DNA of 64,000 bases, from NCBI RefSeq assembly GCF_900110705.1, contig NZ_FOEJ01000001.1, positions 379,501-443,500 of the forward strand. The letters run 5' to 3'. Under the pieces are notes generated by a model. It did no database searches and was not told the DNA's origin. It worked only from the letters and a program-made list of their open reading frames with translations. This DNA comes from Loktanella sp. DSM 29012. GTDB lineage: Bacteria > Pseudomonadota > Alphaproteobacteria > Rhodobacterales > Rhodobacteraceae. This document shows positions 46,979 to 58,547 of the stretch, piece by piece. Each line of letters starts with the position of its first letter. Position 1 is the stretch's first letter. The position numbers were made by a program, and so were the translations under genes.

Positions 46979-47625
46979 ACGCTGCGGCGCAGGTCCATCG
47001 CAGGGCGCTGCTCTTGACCGGTGCTGGATTGGGTGGCGGCCCAGACACTCACAGTGCCCCGTACCTCGGTCGGCTTGGCACACGCCACGCGCGCGATGGT
47101 GTTCGCCCAAGCTAGGGTCCGCGGCCGGTCGGCCAAGAATGACTGGACCGTTTGCGGCCAGTTCGGCAAGTTGTCTGGACGGGATGGTGACATCAGGTTT
47201 CGAGGTCGCTGGCGACCCAAGTCTCCAAGTGAACTACCAGCTCCGCCGGGAGGTCGGACACCTCCGACAAGTAGCGCAGAAAGGTCTTTTCCGCTGGCTC
47301 GTCGCGATCGGTTGCGACGCGCGCCGTAGGGTAGAGTTCGGCCGCCTGTTCGCAGTCCACCGCGAGCGCCGCGATCTGACCGGGTGAAAACGGCCGCTGG
47401 ATGGCATCGAAAGTGGGTTCGGCCAAATTCTCTTGGGATATTGATAGGAATTCCGACAGCAAGTTGCGGCTGACATTTGGGTCTCACAAGATGGATAATG
47501 AATGAGTTATTGCAACAGCGCCAATCGCGATTGAAAACTGTGCCCGTCACTGCTTGCGCAGCGTTAATATCAGCGCCAAGCAGTCGGGACCGTTTGTCCT
47601 GAGATATTTACCGGAAGGAATTTTG
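46979..47625 (+). other. 647-base gap before hsdM, with a possible gene remnant
   Basis: No intact gene. On the minus strand 47462-47193 is open for 89 codons from a TTG (no ATG inside): FSPGQIAALAVDCEQAAELY and KTFLRYLSEVSDLPAELVVH look protein-like, and it may be a remnant. The hsdM promoter should lie near 47500-47600; GGAAGG at 47613-47618 is the hsdM ribosome site. Confidence 0.3.
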
Positions 47626-49166
<1,541 letters not shown>

Positions 49167-49170
<4 letters not shown>

Positions 49171-49571
49171 AGCTGGAGCTGTCATCGTTCGAGAAAGCCC
49201 TCGCCTCGCTGATTGAGGCGCTGGCGGAGTTCGACCGCACCCAAAGCCAGTTCGTCAAGGATGCCTGCATCCAGCGGTTCGAATACACCTACGAACTGGC
49301 CCACAAGCTACTGAAACGGCAGTTGGAAGCGATGTCGCCCAACCCGTCCGAGATCGACCAGATGAGCTTTCCCGACATGATACGGTCAGGCGCGGAACGC
49401 GGTTTGCTGGCAAATGGCTGGGACGAATGGCGGCGCTTCCGCGATGCGCGCAACGCGACCAGCCACGCCTATAACGAGAAAAAGGCGAACGAGGTCTTCG
49501 TGCGCATCCCCGCCTTTCGGGATGAGGCCGCGTTCCTGCTGGCGCGTCTGCAAGAGCGGCACGCCGAATGA
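49167..49571 (+). CDS. HEPN-domain protein (nucleotidyltransferase substrate-binding, HepT-like)
   Basis: 134 residues. All-helical HI0074/HepT-type protein: [38 protein letters not shown], then the HEPN ribonuclease motif [11 protein letters not shown]95-x4-H100-x-Y102. In HEPN-MNT toxin-antitoxin pairs the Arg and His cut RNA and the Tyr is the residue that the MNT partner modifies with AMP. The MNT partner is not a separate gene here; it is the N-terminus of the next protein, HsdS. Both junctions are 4-base ATGA overlaps with hsdM and hsdS, so all three products are made together. Toxin activity is inferred from intact motif residues. Confidence 0.82.
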
Positions 49572-51193
49572 CCGCCAAGATCGACATCAGCCCCGAACAA
49601 CTGGCCATCGTGCAGGGGATATTGAAGGATCACCTGCCCAAGGGAACGCTGGCCTGGGCCTTTGGCAGCCGCGTGACTTGGACGGCCAAACCCTTTTCCG
49701 ATCTGGACATCGCGCTGGAAGGGGCAGCACCCTTGCCGTCCGATGTGCTGATCGATCTCGAGGAGGCCTTCGAGGCCTCGGACCTGCCATGGAAGGTAGA
49801 CGTGATCGACCTGAACGCCGTGTCGCCGGAGTTCCGGGCGATTGTGGAGCGGCAGAGGGTGCCTGCGGATTGGGAAGAAGTTGAGTTGCGTAGAGTCGCG
49901 GATTTATTGGCGCAGGAACGCGGGATATCTGTTGGAGTTATGTACCCCGGAAATGACACGCCAAATGGCGTTCCGCTTATTCGCGCGGGTGATATAAAAA
50001 ATGGAGTGATCGATCCGAACATTCAGTTTCGGATTTCCGAAAGCATCCACAAGGAATACTCCCGAACCGAGTTGGTCGGTGGTGAGATCCTAATAACACT
50101 TGTGGGAAACCCTGGCGTAGTTGCAATCGTGCCCCCAGAAATGAAGGGCTGGAATGCGGCGAGAGCTGTTGCTGTAGTGCGATTGGAAGACCCGGAAGAT
50201 AATGGGTTTTTCCGCGCGGCAATGGCAACTCCAAGTGTCCAGCACACAATACGCAACGTTTGCAATACAACAGTACAGGCTACTCTGAATCTGCGTGACA
50301 TTAAGGCTCTTGAGTTGCCATGGCCTGAGAAACCTGTGCGCGACCAAATCTCAAAAATAGTCGCTATGTTCGACGACAAGATCGAGTTGAACCGGCGGAT
50401 GAATGAGACGTTGGAGGCGATGGCGCGGGCGGTGTTTCGGGATTGGTTCGTCGATTTCGGCCCCACCCGCCGCAAGGCCGCAGGCGAAACCGACCCCGCC
50501 GCCATTCTCGGAGGCCTCCTCCCCGACCCGACCCAAGCTCCCCCCCTCGCCGCCCTCTTCCCCGACAACTTCGGCGACAACGGCCTGCCGGAGGGGTGGG
50601 CAGTTGGAACGATCGCCGATATAGCCCAAAAACTCCAGAATGGCGGAACTCCACGCCGTTCAGAAGAAATCTTCTGGAAAAATGGAACAATTCCTTGGCT
50701 TACATCTGGCGAAGTACGTCAGGACTTCATCTTGGATGCGACCAATAAGATCACCGATGCCGGTCTCAAGGGTAGTTCCGCAAAGCTAATCCCAAGTCGC
50801 TGTATCTTGGTGGCACTGTACGGGGCAACCGCAGGCCAAGTGTCGATGAACAAGGCTGCGCTTACTACTAACCAAGCGATTTGCGCGGTACTCCCGAACG
50901 AGCAAAATCGCTATTTTCTTTTCCTCACTCTAAAAGCCTCGGTCGAAGATATGGAAAATCGAGCGGTAGGTTCGGCTCAACAGAACATTAGCAAGAAAGC
51001 CGTCGAGGACACAAAGTGTCTTTTGGCAAACAAGACGATTGTCGGTAATTTCGACTCACTGGTTCAGCCGGTCTTTGATTTGATCTTTGCAAACCTCGAA
51101 GAAAACCAAACCCTCGCCGCCACCCGAGACCTCCTCCTCCCCAAACTCATGTCCGGCGACCTCCGCCTGACCGGCGCGGAGGGTGTGGTTTGA
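49568..51193 (+). CDS. hsdS: MNT nucleotidyltransferase fused to type I specificity subunit HsdS
   Basis: 541 residues. Residues 1-97 are a minimal nucleotidyltransferase: AFGSRVTWTAKPFSDLDIALEG (GS at 33-34; D45, D47) and WKVDVIDLNAVSPEFRAIV (third Asp at 78 or 81). From residue 98 (VPADWEEVELRRV) a standard HsdS follows: first recognition domain about 100-255, central repeat KIELNRRMNETLEAMARAVF, FRDWFVDFGPTRRKA, second recognition domain from LPEGWAVGTIADIA to about 500, and the closing repeat LAATRDLLLPKLMSGDLRL. The DNA under both recognition domains is visibly richer in A/T than its surroundings, as usual for exchanged target domains. HEPN just upstream makes HsdS double as antitoxin. 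No known standalone MNT gene is nearby. Confidence 0.85.
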   Translation: MTAKIDISPEQLAIVQGILKDHLPKGTLAWAFGSRVTWTAKPFSDLDIALEGAAPLPSDVLIDLEEAFEASDLPWKVDVIDLNAVSPEFRAIVERQRVPADWEEVELRRVADLLAQERGISVGVMYPGNDTPNGVPLIRAGDIKNGVIDPNIQFRISESIHKEYSRTELVGGEILITLVGNPGVVAIVPPEMKGWNAARAVAVVRLEDPEDNGFFRAAMATPSVQHTIRNVCNTTVQATLNLRDIKALELPWPEKPVRDQISKIVAMFDDKIELNRRMNETLEAMARAVFRDWFVDFGPTRRKAAGETDPAAILGGLLPDPTQAPPLAALFPDNFGDNGLPEGWAVGTIADIAQKLQNGGTPRRSEEIFWKNGTIPWLTSGEVRQDFILDATNKITDAGLKGSSAKLIPSRCILVALYGATAGQVSMNKAALTTNQAICAVLPNEQNRYFLFLTLKASVEDMENRAVGSAQQNISKKAVEDTKCLLANKTIVGNFDSLVQPVFDLIFANLEENQTLAATRDLLLPKLMSGDLRLTGAEGVV

Positions 51194-52077
51194 GGATACG
51201 TCCCAACTTTTGCCGGTCCTTTCGGGAAGAAGCTTCTCGTGTCTGGTCCGACATGTCGGATGCGGCCCGGTTCAACATCGCCCGGGGCGAAGAAACCACG
51301 ACGGAACATCTGCTCCTTCGACTTGCGCGCAAACACCATGGGCGGGGCCTGACGATAAAGACCTTCACCAAGGATGTGGAGCGCGACAACGGGGCGGACT
51401 GGGGGTTCTGGTTCGGCAACGGGCACAAGCCGGGACTGCCGGTCAGGGTGCAGGCAAAACGGCTCTATCGGAAATCCGGTCGCTACGACCAACTCTACCA
51501 CCCGTACAAGGGGCTGTCCAAGAGCGGCCAGACCTGGGCCAACCAGTGCGAAGCGATGCTGGGCTGGCGAGATGGCGCGGTGCCCCTCTATGTCTTTTAC
51601 AATGACGACAGCCTGGGGTCGAACCGGTTCTGGTCAGCCCACAACAGGATGCGCTGGCGCAGATGGTGCGGTTTTCCCTTTTCCTCGCCGGAGTGGGGGA
51701 TCAGCGCTGCCAGTGCGCTTGCGATCAAGTCGGCAAATTGGGGCAAGGACAACCGACCCGGCGACTTCCCGATGATCCCCTGGCATTGCCTTGTATGTCC
51801 GTGTTGCTGGGACGATCGCCCCGCGGACACCTCCCTGCCATCACTTATCGGGTACGGACTACGGCAGCTCTACAGCTACAGCATGGAAGAAGGCGGAGAA
51901 GATCTCGCGACGACTGCCGACTTGGGTTTTTCGTTCGAACCGACCGACAACGCCCCCAGTTGGGTTGGCCTGCTGAGGGAGGGCGGGGAAGCGGAAGATG
52001 CCCTGGGAGAGGAAATGGCCCGATTGAACCTGAGAGGTGTGGCCATCATCGACGAAACGGAAGACCGCGATGAGTGA
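51190..52077 (+). CDS. DUF6615-type, restriction-nuclease-like protein
   Basis: 295 residues from TTG 51190, whose codon overlaps the hsdS stop (TTGA); ATG 51254 is a later alternative. CRSFREEASRVWSDM, EETTTEHLLLRLARKHHGRG, then NGADWGFWFGNGHKPG and PVRVQAKRLYRKSG: an Asp followed by Q-A-K in a beta strand, as in PD-(D/E)xK-fold nucleases. Two CxxC pairs (CLVCPCC) could bind zinc. I assign the DUF6615 family with moderate confidence; members lie in defence islands. Position inside an hsd operon suggests an accessory nuclease or effector. Confidence 0.62.
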   Translation: MRIRPNFCRSFREEASRVWSDMSDAARFNIARGEETTTEHLLLRLARKHHGRGLTIKTFTKDVERDNGADWGFWFGNGHKPGLPVRVQAKRLYRKSGRYDQLYHPYKGLSKSGQTWANQCEAMLGWRDGAVPLYVFYNDDSLGSNRFWSAHNRMRWRRWCGFPFSSPEWGISAASALAIKSANWGKDNRPGDFPMIPWHCLVCPCCWDDRPADTSLPSLIGYGLRQLYSYSMEEGGEDLATTADLGFSFEPTDNAPSWVGLLREGGEAEDALGEEMARLNLRGVAIIDETEDRDE

Positions 52078-52134
52078 TGCACGAGCGAAACTCATGTGCG
52101 GTATAGTCTGCTTTGGGTATGCGGGGGGCCTTGC

Positions 52135-53184
52135 ATGACCTGGACTTTCCTGCGCACGCGCCGTGCCGCGCGATACTACTTTAAGACATTTGCGAACTGG
52201 ACGCTCAGCCCGTTTCGCAAGACGCCGCTGTTTGAAATCACGCGGATTGAACGGATGCAGGTATCCGGCAGCCTTGGGTTTCCAAACCGCCAGATTGCCC
52301 GGATCAAGCGATGGCGGGGCGTTCTCTTTTCCGAGACGCTGATCGGGCAGAGCGTTCTGCTTCTCGCGCTCGGCTTGATGGTTGCGATGGCATGGCAGCG
52401 TTATGGAAAGGGTGTAGAACTTGGTGATGTGATGGTCGAGTTCTGGGGCCTTCTGTTCGACATTTCCTTCATCGTCATTCTGTTGGGTGTCTTTCAATAT
52501 CGTCAGCAAAGGCGGCAAGATACCGCCCGTCAGCATGAGATCATCGAAGACCTTAAACGATGGAACGACGAGGAAGCGATGCATCGTGTCGTTGGTGCGC
52601 TCCGGCGGTTGAACGGCCTGGGCCAAACAGCGGTCGATCTGACGGGGGCGGCCTTGTCCGATGCCAAGCTCAAGGGATATGGCGTAACCAGCCTGCGCGG
52701 GTCGAAACTTTCCGGCGGTGGTTGGGCAGACGAAACCCTGCGTGACTCATCCTTCAGGAATGTCGACTTTTCACGATTGGATCTTCGAGACGTTGTGTTT
52801 GGCTTCGATGCATGGGGGTTTGGTTCTGCGAAGTCCGGTCGGTACGAGGACTGCGATTTCTGGGAAGCTGATTTGAGGGGCAGCTGCTTTGACGCCGCCG
52901 AACTTCATTGGACCACCCCTCCGCCGGATAGTCTTGATGAGGTCATCGCTGAAGAAGACGATGGCCGCCCGATCATGGCCAGAACCCATCATAGCAGCTT
53001 TAACGACGCTGACCTCGCCAATGTATCGTTCAAAAAATGCCAATTCCATTGGGCAGACTTCCGAGGCGCCTACAATATCGAAGCCGCCGAATTTATTGGC
53101 GCGACTGGACTGGAAACCTGTGCATTTGACAGTGAGGAGTTGAAAGCCCTGATAATCACCAGAGCCAAGGGGGAGACAAAATGA
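52135..53184 (+). CDS. Membrane protein with pentapeptide-type repeats
   Basis: 349 residues from ATG 52135. Two hydrophobic segments at about 80-100 and 105-128 (LLLALGLMVAMAW and LLFDISFIVILLGVF), then a coiled-coil-like stretch rich in charged residues (YRQQRRQDTARQHEII). The C-terminal half has A(D/N)LxX-type units such as AVDLTGAALSDAKLKG, LRGSKLSGGGWADETLRDSSFRNVDFSRLDLRDV, WEADLRGSCFDAAEL and FNDADLANVSFKKCQF. These form a right-handed beta-helix. It lies 57 bases after the DUF6615 gene in the operon. Possible role: membrane effector or sensor of an abortive response. Function is unproven. Confidence 0.6.
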   Translation: MTWTFLRTRRAARYYFKTFANWTLSPFRKTPLFEITRIERMQVSGSLGFPNRQIARIKRWRGVLFSETLIGQSVLLLALGLMVAMAWQRYGKGVELGDVMVEFWGLLFDISFIVILLGVFQYRQQRRQDTARQHEIIEDLKRWNDEEAMHRVVGALRRLNGLGQTAVDLTGAALSDAKLKGYGVTSLRGSKLSGGGWADETLRDSSFRNVDFSRLDLRDVVFGFDAWGFGSAKSGRYEDCDFWEADLRGSCFDAAELHWTTPPPDSLDEVIAEEDDGRPIMARTHHSSFNDADLANVSFKKCQFHWADFRGAYNIEAAEFIGATGLETCAFDSEELKALIITRAKGETK

Positions 53185-53263
53185 TCCTTGGTTACAAGCA
53201 CAACCAATCGATGAGGGTTGGTCATCTCAAGCGCACCTGGCCAAGCCATGCCGGTGTTTACGC

Positions 53264-54334
53264 ATGAAGAAAGAGGTTAAACAGCTTCGTGAGAAGGCGA
53301 TCAACGCACTCGTGCTGTCCATCGACCACTTCAACAGGCCTTGGGATCGGGGTCGTACCGAGGCCGTGTTGATCTTGATGGATCACTCGTTCGAGATGCT
53401 GTTAAAGGCCGCAATCAGGCATAAGAACGGAAAAATCCGCAAGCCGCGCGAGAAGCAAACAATCGGTTTCGATGCGTGCGTTCGCAAAGGACTGACCGAT
53501 GCCAGCCTGAAGTTCCTTACTGAAGAACAAGCCCTTACGCTTCAGACGATCAACGGGCAAAGAGATGCGGCACAGCACTACCTAGTCGACATGTCGGAGC
53601 ACCAGCTTTACTTCTATGCGCAAGCTGGGGTTACGCTTTTCCGTGACATCCACGATGCAGTTTTCGAAGAAAAACTCATCCTTGAGCTGCCAGAACGTGT
53701 CCTGCCCATATCAACAACTGCGCCGCGCGACTTAACCACGCTGTTTGATCAAGAAGTGGAAGAGATCAAGTCGCTTCTTGCCCCTGGTACAAGGCGAAAG
53801 ATGGATGCAGTGGCAAAAGCCCGCAGCCTCGCCGTGCTGGAGAGCGCCGTAAATGGCGACTACGAACAACCCAGTGACGGTGAACTGGAAAAAGTCTGTA
53901 AGCGCCTCAGCGAAGGCGAAGCCTGGACTGGCGTATTCCCTGGCGTCGCTGCGATCAACATTTCCGCAGAGGGCGAAGGTCCAACGCTTAGCCTGCGCTT
54001 GACCAAGCGGGAAGGATTGCCCGTTACCTTGCTCAAAGAGGGCGAAGGGTCCGGTGCCGCGGTCGCTCTGAAACGCGTCAACGAACTGGATTTCTACAGC
54101 TTGGGGGCAAAGGACCTCGCAGGAAAAGTTGGCTTAACTGTACCGAAGTCGCGGGCATTGGTCGACTACCTGAAGCTTCGGGATAACCCTGATTACTTCA
54201 AGGAGTTTGAGATTAGTGGAGTAACGCACGCCCGATATTCCCCGAAGGCAGTCAAGGCCATGAAGGATGCGCTTCTGGATGTGTCGATTGAGGACGTATG
54301 GGCGCAACGTAAGGTTAAAGCGGTAAAGAAGTGA
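53264..54334 (+). CDS. DUF3644 protein, HEPN-like
   Basis: 356 residues. Start: VKQLREKAINALVLSIDHFNRP, then VLILMDHSFEMLLKAAI, typical of DUF3644. NGQRDAAQHYLVDM holds R100-x4-H105, the HEPN RNase motif. The C-terminal region (LDFYSLGAKDLAGKVGLTVPKSRALVDYL) looks like a helix-turn-helix or winged domain, ending in a Lys-rich tail. DUF3644 proteins belong to the HEPN superfamily and are found in defence islands. It follows the pentapeptide protein by 79 bases and is followed by the Abi-like gene by 40 bases. RNase activity is inferred. Confidence 0.75.
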   Translation: MKKEVKQLREKAINALVLSIDHFNRPWDRGRTEAVLILMDHSFEMLLKAAIRHKNGKIRKPREKQTIGFDACVRKGLTDASLKFLTEEQALTLQTINGQRDAAQHYLVDMSEHQLYFYAQAGVTLFRDIHDAVFEEKLILELPERVLPISTTAPRDLTTLFDQEVEEIKSLLAPGTRRKMDAVAKARSLAVLESAVNGDYEQPSDGELEKVCKRLSEGEAWTGVFPGVAAINISAEGEGPTLSLRLTKREGLPVTLLKEGEGSGAAVALKRVNELDFYSLGAKDLAGKVGLTVPKSRALVDYLKLRDNPDYFKEFEISGVTHARYSPKAVKAMKDALLDVSIEDVWAQRKVKAVKK

Positions 54335-54374
54335 TGATTGAAAGCCAACTGATTGCTGCGAGGCGCTTGTACTG

Positions 54375-55130
54375 ATGAGTGACCTTTACCCCAACATCGA
54401 AGCCTTTTGCCGTCACTGGTCCAATGCCGCGATGCTCCAGCATACCTATGAGGCACTGGAGCGCGAATTCAACGCCGGGAACGACGGCTGCATTGACGCT
54501 GCCAAATGCATCCTCGAATGCGCCTGCAAAACCTTGGTCGAGGAATTGGATGATCCGATCAATCCCATCCGGGAACGCCCCGACAGCCCCATAAAAAGCG
54601 ACAACCCGAGCCTTGGAAATTGGCTGACTGCTGCGATCCGCCTGCTTAACCTTGTCGATGATCGCACAGACCCTCTGAACAAGGTGATTTCGCAATACAA
54701 CACCCTGACGGTCGAGTTGGGTAATTTTCGCAAGAAGGCCGGGCCTCTCAGTCATGGCAAGCTGGGCTTTGTGAATCGTCTAAGTGAACACCACCGGCGA
54801 ATGGCGATAATTGCAGCCGACACGGTGATCGGTTTCCTGCACGATGCCTATCTGGATCAGCAGACGGACCCTGTACGAACATTTGAGCCTTACGAGCGGT
54901 TCGGCGTCTTCAATGAAAAGATTGATGCCTACATCGGCTTCGCGGGTGCTCGGATCGAAGACGGAAGATTGATCGTCGGTATTGAGCTGGAAGAGTTCGA
55001 TACCAGACGCATCGACGTCAGCGTATCCCAACTGTTGTTCGGCGTTGAGCGGCAGACTTACAAGGAAGCTCTCCGCCGTACGGCTGCTCTCCCGCTTCCT
55101 GAACCCGAAGAGGAGGCCGTCGATGATTAA
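54375..55130 (+). CDS. Abortive-infection C-terminal-domain-like protein
   Basis: 251 residues. All-helical N-terminal part ([21 protein letters not shown]) and the Abi-C-like block [20 protein letters not shown] followed by [13 protein letters not shown] and the RNase-like motif [16 protein letters not shown] (R119, H127). This spacing is the looser R...HG form seen in Abi_C proteins, a HEPN relative. The C-terminal 70 residues ([23 protein letters not shown]) form a beta-rich unit. The stop lies inside the first codons of hsdR (8-base overlap), so production of this protein and the restriction subunit is coupled. Role: probable growth-arrest module; inferred. Confidence 0.68.
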   Translation: MSDLYPNIEAFCRHWSNAAMLQHTYEALEREFNAGNDGCIDAAKCILECACKTLVEELDDPINPIRERPDSPIKSDNPSLGNWLTAAIRLLNLVDDRTDPLNKVISQYNTLTVELGNFRKKAGPLSHGKLGFVNRLSEHHRRMAIIAADTVIGFLHDAYLDQQTDPVRTFEPYERFGVFNEKIDAYIGFAGARIEDGRLIVGIELEEFDTRRIDVSVSQLLFGVERQTYKEALRRTAALPLPEPEEEAVDD

Positions 55131-58100
55131 CGAAGACTTGGTCGAACAAGCCGCACTGGCCATCTTGCAGGATCAGGGCATTCCCTATCTGGGGGCCGAT
55201 GTGATCTCGCCCGATGGCACGGCGCCTGAGCGTGCATCTTATGGCGAGGTACTGTTGCTTGGGCGGCTGGAGGCGGCCGTGGCGCTGCTGAACCCCCGCA
55301 TCCCCGAAGATGCCCGCCGGGACGCGATCCGCCAGATCACCGGGGCTGCGTCGCAAAGCCTGACCGAGGAAAACCGGCGCATCCACGCGCTGCTGGTTAA
55401 TGGCGTGGACGTGGAGTTCAAGGCGGATGACGGTACGATCCGGGGCGACAAGGTCTGGCTGGTCGATCTCAACGACCCGCAGGCCAATGACTGGCTGGTG
55501 ACGAACCAGTTCACCGTGATCGAGGGCAAGCACAATCGCCGCCCGGATGTGGTCGTGTTCCTGAACGGTCTGCCTGTCGCGGTGATCGAGCTGAAGAACG
55601 CGGCCAGCGAGGCCGCAACCATCGAGGATGCCTTCGCCCAGCTTCAAACCTATAAGCAGCAGGTTCCGTCCCTGTTCCGCACAAACGCGGTGCTGATCAG
55701 TTCGGACGGGTTGCTGGCCCGGATCGGCTCGCTGACTGCGAATGAAGAGCGGTTCATGCCGTGGCGCTCTGTCACCGGCGCGACGGGGGATTTCACGCCC
55801 GAGGGGCCTCAGGAAATGGCGACGCTGCTTAAGGGCGTGTTCGACAAGGGGCGGTTTCTGGAGCTGCTGCGCGATTTCACGGTGTTCGGCGATGTGGGCG
55901 AGGGTCCGTTCAAGATCATCGCTGGCTATCACCAGTTTTTCGGCGCGCGAAAGGCATTGGCCAGCGCCATCGAAGCGACCCAGCCCGAGGGCGACCGCAG
56001 GATCGGTGTGATCTGGCACACGCAAGGGTCTGGCAAGTCGCTGCTGATGGCCTTTTTCGCCGGGCTCTTGGTGCGGAGCCCTGCGATGGAGAACCCAACG
56101 CTTATTGTCCTGACCGACCGGAACGATCTGGACGATCAGCTTTTCCAGACCTTTGCCATGACCAAGGACCTGATCCGGCAAACGCCCGAGCACGCTGAAA
56201 GCCGGGAAGCGCTGCGTGATTTGCTGGCCCGGCAATCCGGCGGCGTGATTTTCACAACCATGCAGAAGTTCACCCCGGAGAAGGGTGAGGAGCGGTTCCC
56301 GACTTTGACCGACCGGCGGAACGTGATCGTCATCGCCGATGAGGCGCATCGCAGCCAATACGGGCTGGATGCGAAGGTGAACACAAAGACAGGTGAGCGG
56401 AAATACGGCTATGCCCACTATGTGCGCCAGGCCCTTCCCAATGCCTCGTTTGTCGGTTTTACCGGCACGCCAATTGAGACCGCGGACGTAAACACCCCAG
56501 CGGTTTTTGGTGCCTATGTCGACATTTACGACATCACCCGGGCCGTCGAAGACAAGGCCACGGTGCCGATTTACTATGAGAGCCGGTTGGCCCGGATCGA
56601 GCTTGACGAAGACGAGAAGCCGAAGATTGACGAGGAGATCGCGGCGATCCTCGAAGACGATACGCTGTCAGAACAGGAGAAGACCAAGGCCAAGTGGAGC
56701 ACCGTTGAAGCGCTGGTCGGTGCAGAAAAGCGGTTGAAGCAAGTGGCCGCCGATCTTGTAAAGCACTTGGAAGCGCGGACTTCTGCCCTTGGCGGAAAAG
56801 CCATGGCGGTCTGCATGAGCCGCCGGATCTGCGTCGCGCTCTATAACGAGATTGTCGTGCTTCGCCCGGACTGGCATTCGGACGACGATGCATCCGGCGC
56901 GGTCAAGATCGTCATGACCGGCTCGGCATCGGACCCGCTCGAATGGCAAACGCATATCGGAAACAAGAAACGGCGCGATGACCTTGCGAAAAGGGCGCGC
57001 GACCCGGATGACCCGCTGAAACTGGTGATCGTTCGGGACATGTGGCTGACCGGCTTCGACGCCCCATGCATGCACACAATGTATATCGACAAGCCCATGC
57101 GCGGCCATGGGTTGATGCAGGCCATCGCTCGGGTCAACCGCGTATTTCGGGACAAGCCTGGCGGTTTGGTGGTCGACTATATCGGCATTGCCCAGAACCT
57201 GAAGAATGCTTTGTCACAGTATTCCGACGCCGACCGCGAACGCACCGGTATCGACGAGGAACAAGCAGTTGCGCTGCTGGCTGAAAAGCTCGACGTAGTC
57301 CGCCACATGTTCACTGGGCATGACTACAGCGCAGGCCTTCATGGCGCGGCTCAGGTTCGCTTGCAGGCGCTCGGTGATGCGGTCGATTGGATCGTCGGAC
57401 AGCAAGCTCAGGCCGCACGCCAGAAGGCGCCCGACGTTGACAAGAAGAAGGAGCTTTCGCGATTTCAGAACGCAGCTCTGGAACTGTCACGCGCCTTTGC
57501 CCTGGCGTCGTCCAGCGATTTGGCCAAGGATGTTAAAGACGAGGTCGGCTTCCTTCAGGCTGTACGAGCGGCGATGACCAAAACCACGGTCAGGGGCAAA
57601 CTCTCTTCGCGGGCGAAGCAATTTGCCATCGAGCAGTTGGTCAACAAGGCGGTTGCCGATGCGGAAATCGTGGACATCCTTCATGCTGCGGGGATCAAAA
57701 CACCGGACATTTCCATCCTGTCCGATGAATTCCTTCTCGAAATCAAGTCTACGGAGCGTAAGAACCTTGCCTTGGAGGCGCTCAAGAAGCTTCTGAACGG
57801 AGAGATCAAAAGCAAAGCCAAACGAAACATCGTCGAAAGCCGCGCCTTTAGTCAGCGCCTCGAAGAAGCAGTCGCGCGCTATCACGCCAACGCCATTTCC
57901 ACGGTCGAGATGATCCAAACCCTGATCGACCTTGCCAAAGACGTGAAAGCTTCTGCGGCCCGTGGTGAGGCCGAAGGCTTGTCCGACGAAGAACTGGCCT
58001 TTTACGACGCCCTGGCACAGAACGAGAGCGCCGTTGAAGCCATGGGCAACGAGCAGTTGCGGCTGATCGCGCATGAGCTGCTCGATCAGGTTCGTAAGAA

Positions 58101-58257
58101 TGCGACCGTTGACTGGCACAAGAAAGAAAGCGCTCGGGCCCGGATGCGCATTCTTGTAAAGCGCATACTCAAAAAATATGGATATCCGCCTGATTTATCT
58201 ACAGAAGCTGCGCAGATCGTTCTCGAGCAGGCTGAAACTCTCCTGAGAGATATGTAG
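55123..58257 (+). CDS. hsdR: Type I restriction enzyme R subunit (nuclease-translocase)
   Basis: 1044 residues from ATG 55123, ribosome site GAGGAGG. The N-terminal nuclease is [21 protein letters not shown] (Asp, then E-L-K; residues about 145-160), then the SF2 translocase: Walker [15 protein letters not shown] (about 299-312), [18 protein letters not shown] box [12 protein letters not shown] (about 404-415), GFTGTPIE, and the second RecA domain with [15 protein letters not shown] and [23 protein letters not shown]. The C-terminal helical part binds HsdM/HsdS. Length fits. Being last in the operon, separated from hsdS by four extra genes, is unusual. Confidence 0.95.
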   Translation: MINEDLVEQAALAILQDQGIPYLGADVISPDGTAPERASYGEVLLLGRLEAAVALLNPRIPEDARRDAIRQITGAASQSLTEENRRIHALLVNGVDVEFKADDGTIRGDKVWLVDLNDPQANDWLVTNQFTVIEGKHNRRPDVVVFLNGLPVAVIELKNAASEAATIEDAFAQLQTYKQQVPSLFRTNAVLISSDGLLARIGSLTANEERFMPWRSVTGATGDFTPEGPQEMATLLKGVFDKGRFLELLRDFTVFGDVGEGPFKIIAGYHQFFGARKALASAIEATQPEGDRRIGVIWHTQGSGKSLLMAFFAGLLVRSPAMENPTLIVLTDRNDLDDQLFQTFAMTKDLIRQTPEHAESREALRDLLARQSGGVIFTTMQKFTPEKGEERFPTLTDRRNVIVIADEAHRSQYGLDAKVNTKTGERKYGYAHYVRQALPNASFVGFTGTPIETADVNTPAVFGAYVDIYDITRAVEDKATVPIYYESRLARIELDEDEKPKIDEEIAAILEDDTLSEQEKTKAKWSTVEALVGAEKRLKQVAADLVKHLEARTSALGGKAMAVCMSRRICVALYNEIVVLRPDWHSDDDASGAVKIVMTGSASDPLEWQTHIGNKKRRDDLAKRARDPDDPLKLVIVRDMWLTGFDAPCMHTMYIDKPMRGHGLMQAIARVNRVFRDKPGGLVVDYIGIAQNLKNALSQYSDADRERTGIDEEQAVALLAEKLDVVRHMFTGHDYSAGLHGAAQVRLQALGDAVDWIVGQQAQAARQKAPDVDKKKELSRFQNAALELSRAFALASSSDLAKDVKDEVGFLQAVRAAMTKTTVRGKLSSRAKQFAIEQLVNKAVADAEIVDILHAAGIKTPDISILSDEFLLEIKSTERKNLALEALKKLLNGEIKSKAKRNIVESRAFSQRLEEAVARYHANAISTVEMIQTLIDLAKDVKASAARGEAEGLSDEELAFYDALAQNESAVEAMGNEQLRLIAHELLDQVRKNATVDWHKKESARARMRILVKRILKKYGYPPDLSTEAAQIVLEQAETLLRDM

Positions 58258-58547
58258 GGGCGAAAAGGATGCCGACTGAGGCGGTGTAGATCATGTCGAC
58301 GCGAAATATGGCTTGCGTGACCTCCCGCTGACCACCGGTCCAACTGTGGCTAGGGTCCGCTGGGTTGTGATCCGGCACCGGACGTCGCAACGTCCGAAAC
58401 CCATTGGGATGCCCAAGACGAAAAACCACACTCGGCCCCCCGTGAAGATGCCTGCGGCCCAGACCCTTTGGTGCCCCGTTTGGTCCGGCTCTGAACATTT
58501 CGTAGACTAATTGCGATGTTGGCTCCGCCGGGGCGTAGCAGTGGACT
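58258..58547. other. 290-base gap between hsdR and tniQ
   Basis: No gene. On the minus strand a stretch reading REVTQAIFRVDMIYTASVGI is open but has no start of its own and resembles nothing I can name. The tniQ promoter should lie here; no clear -35/-10 pair is visible. Confidence 0.3.

Noticed and set aside
54982-55122. Longer upstream start for hsdR
   Set aside because: The extra residues have no HsdR resemblance and lie inside the Abi-like gene; ATG 55123 has a strong ribosome site.
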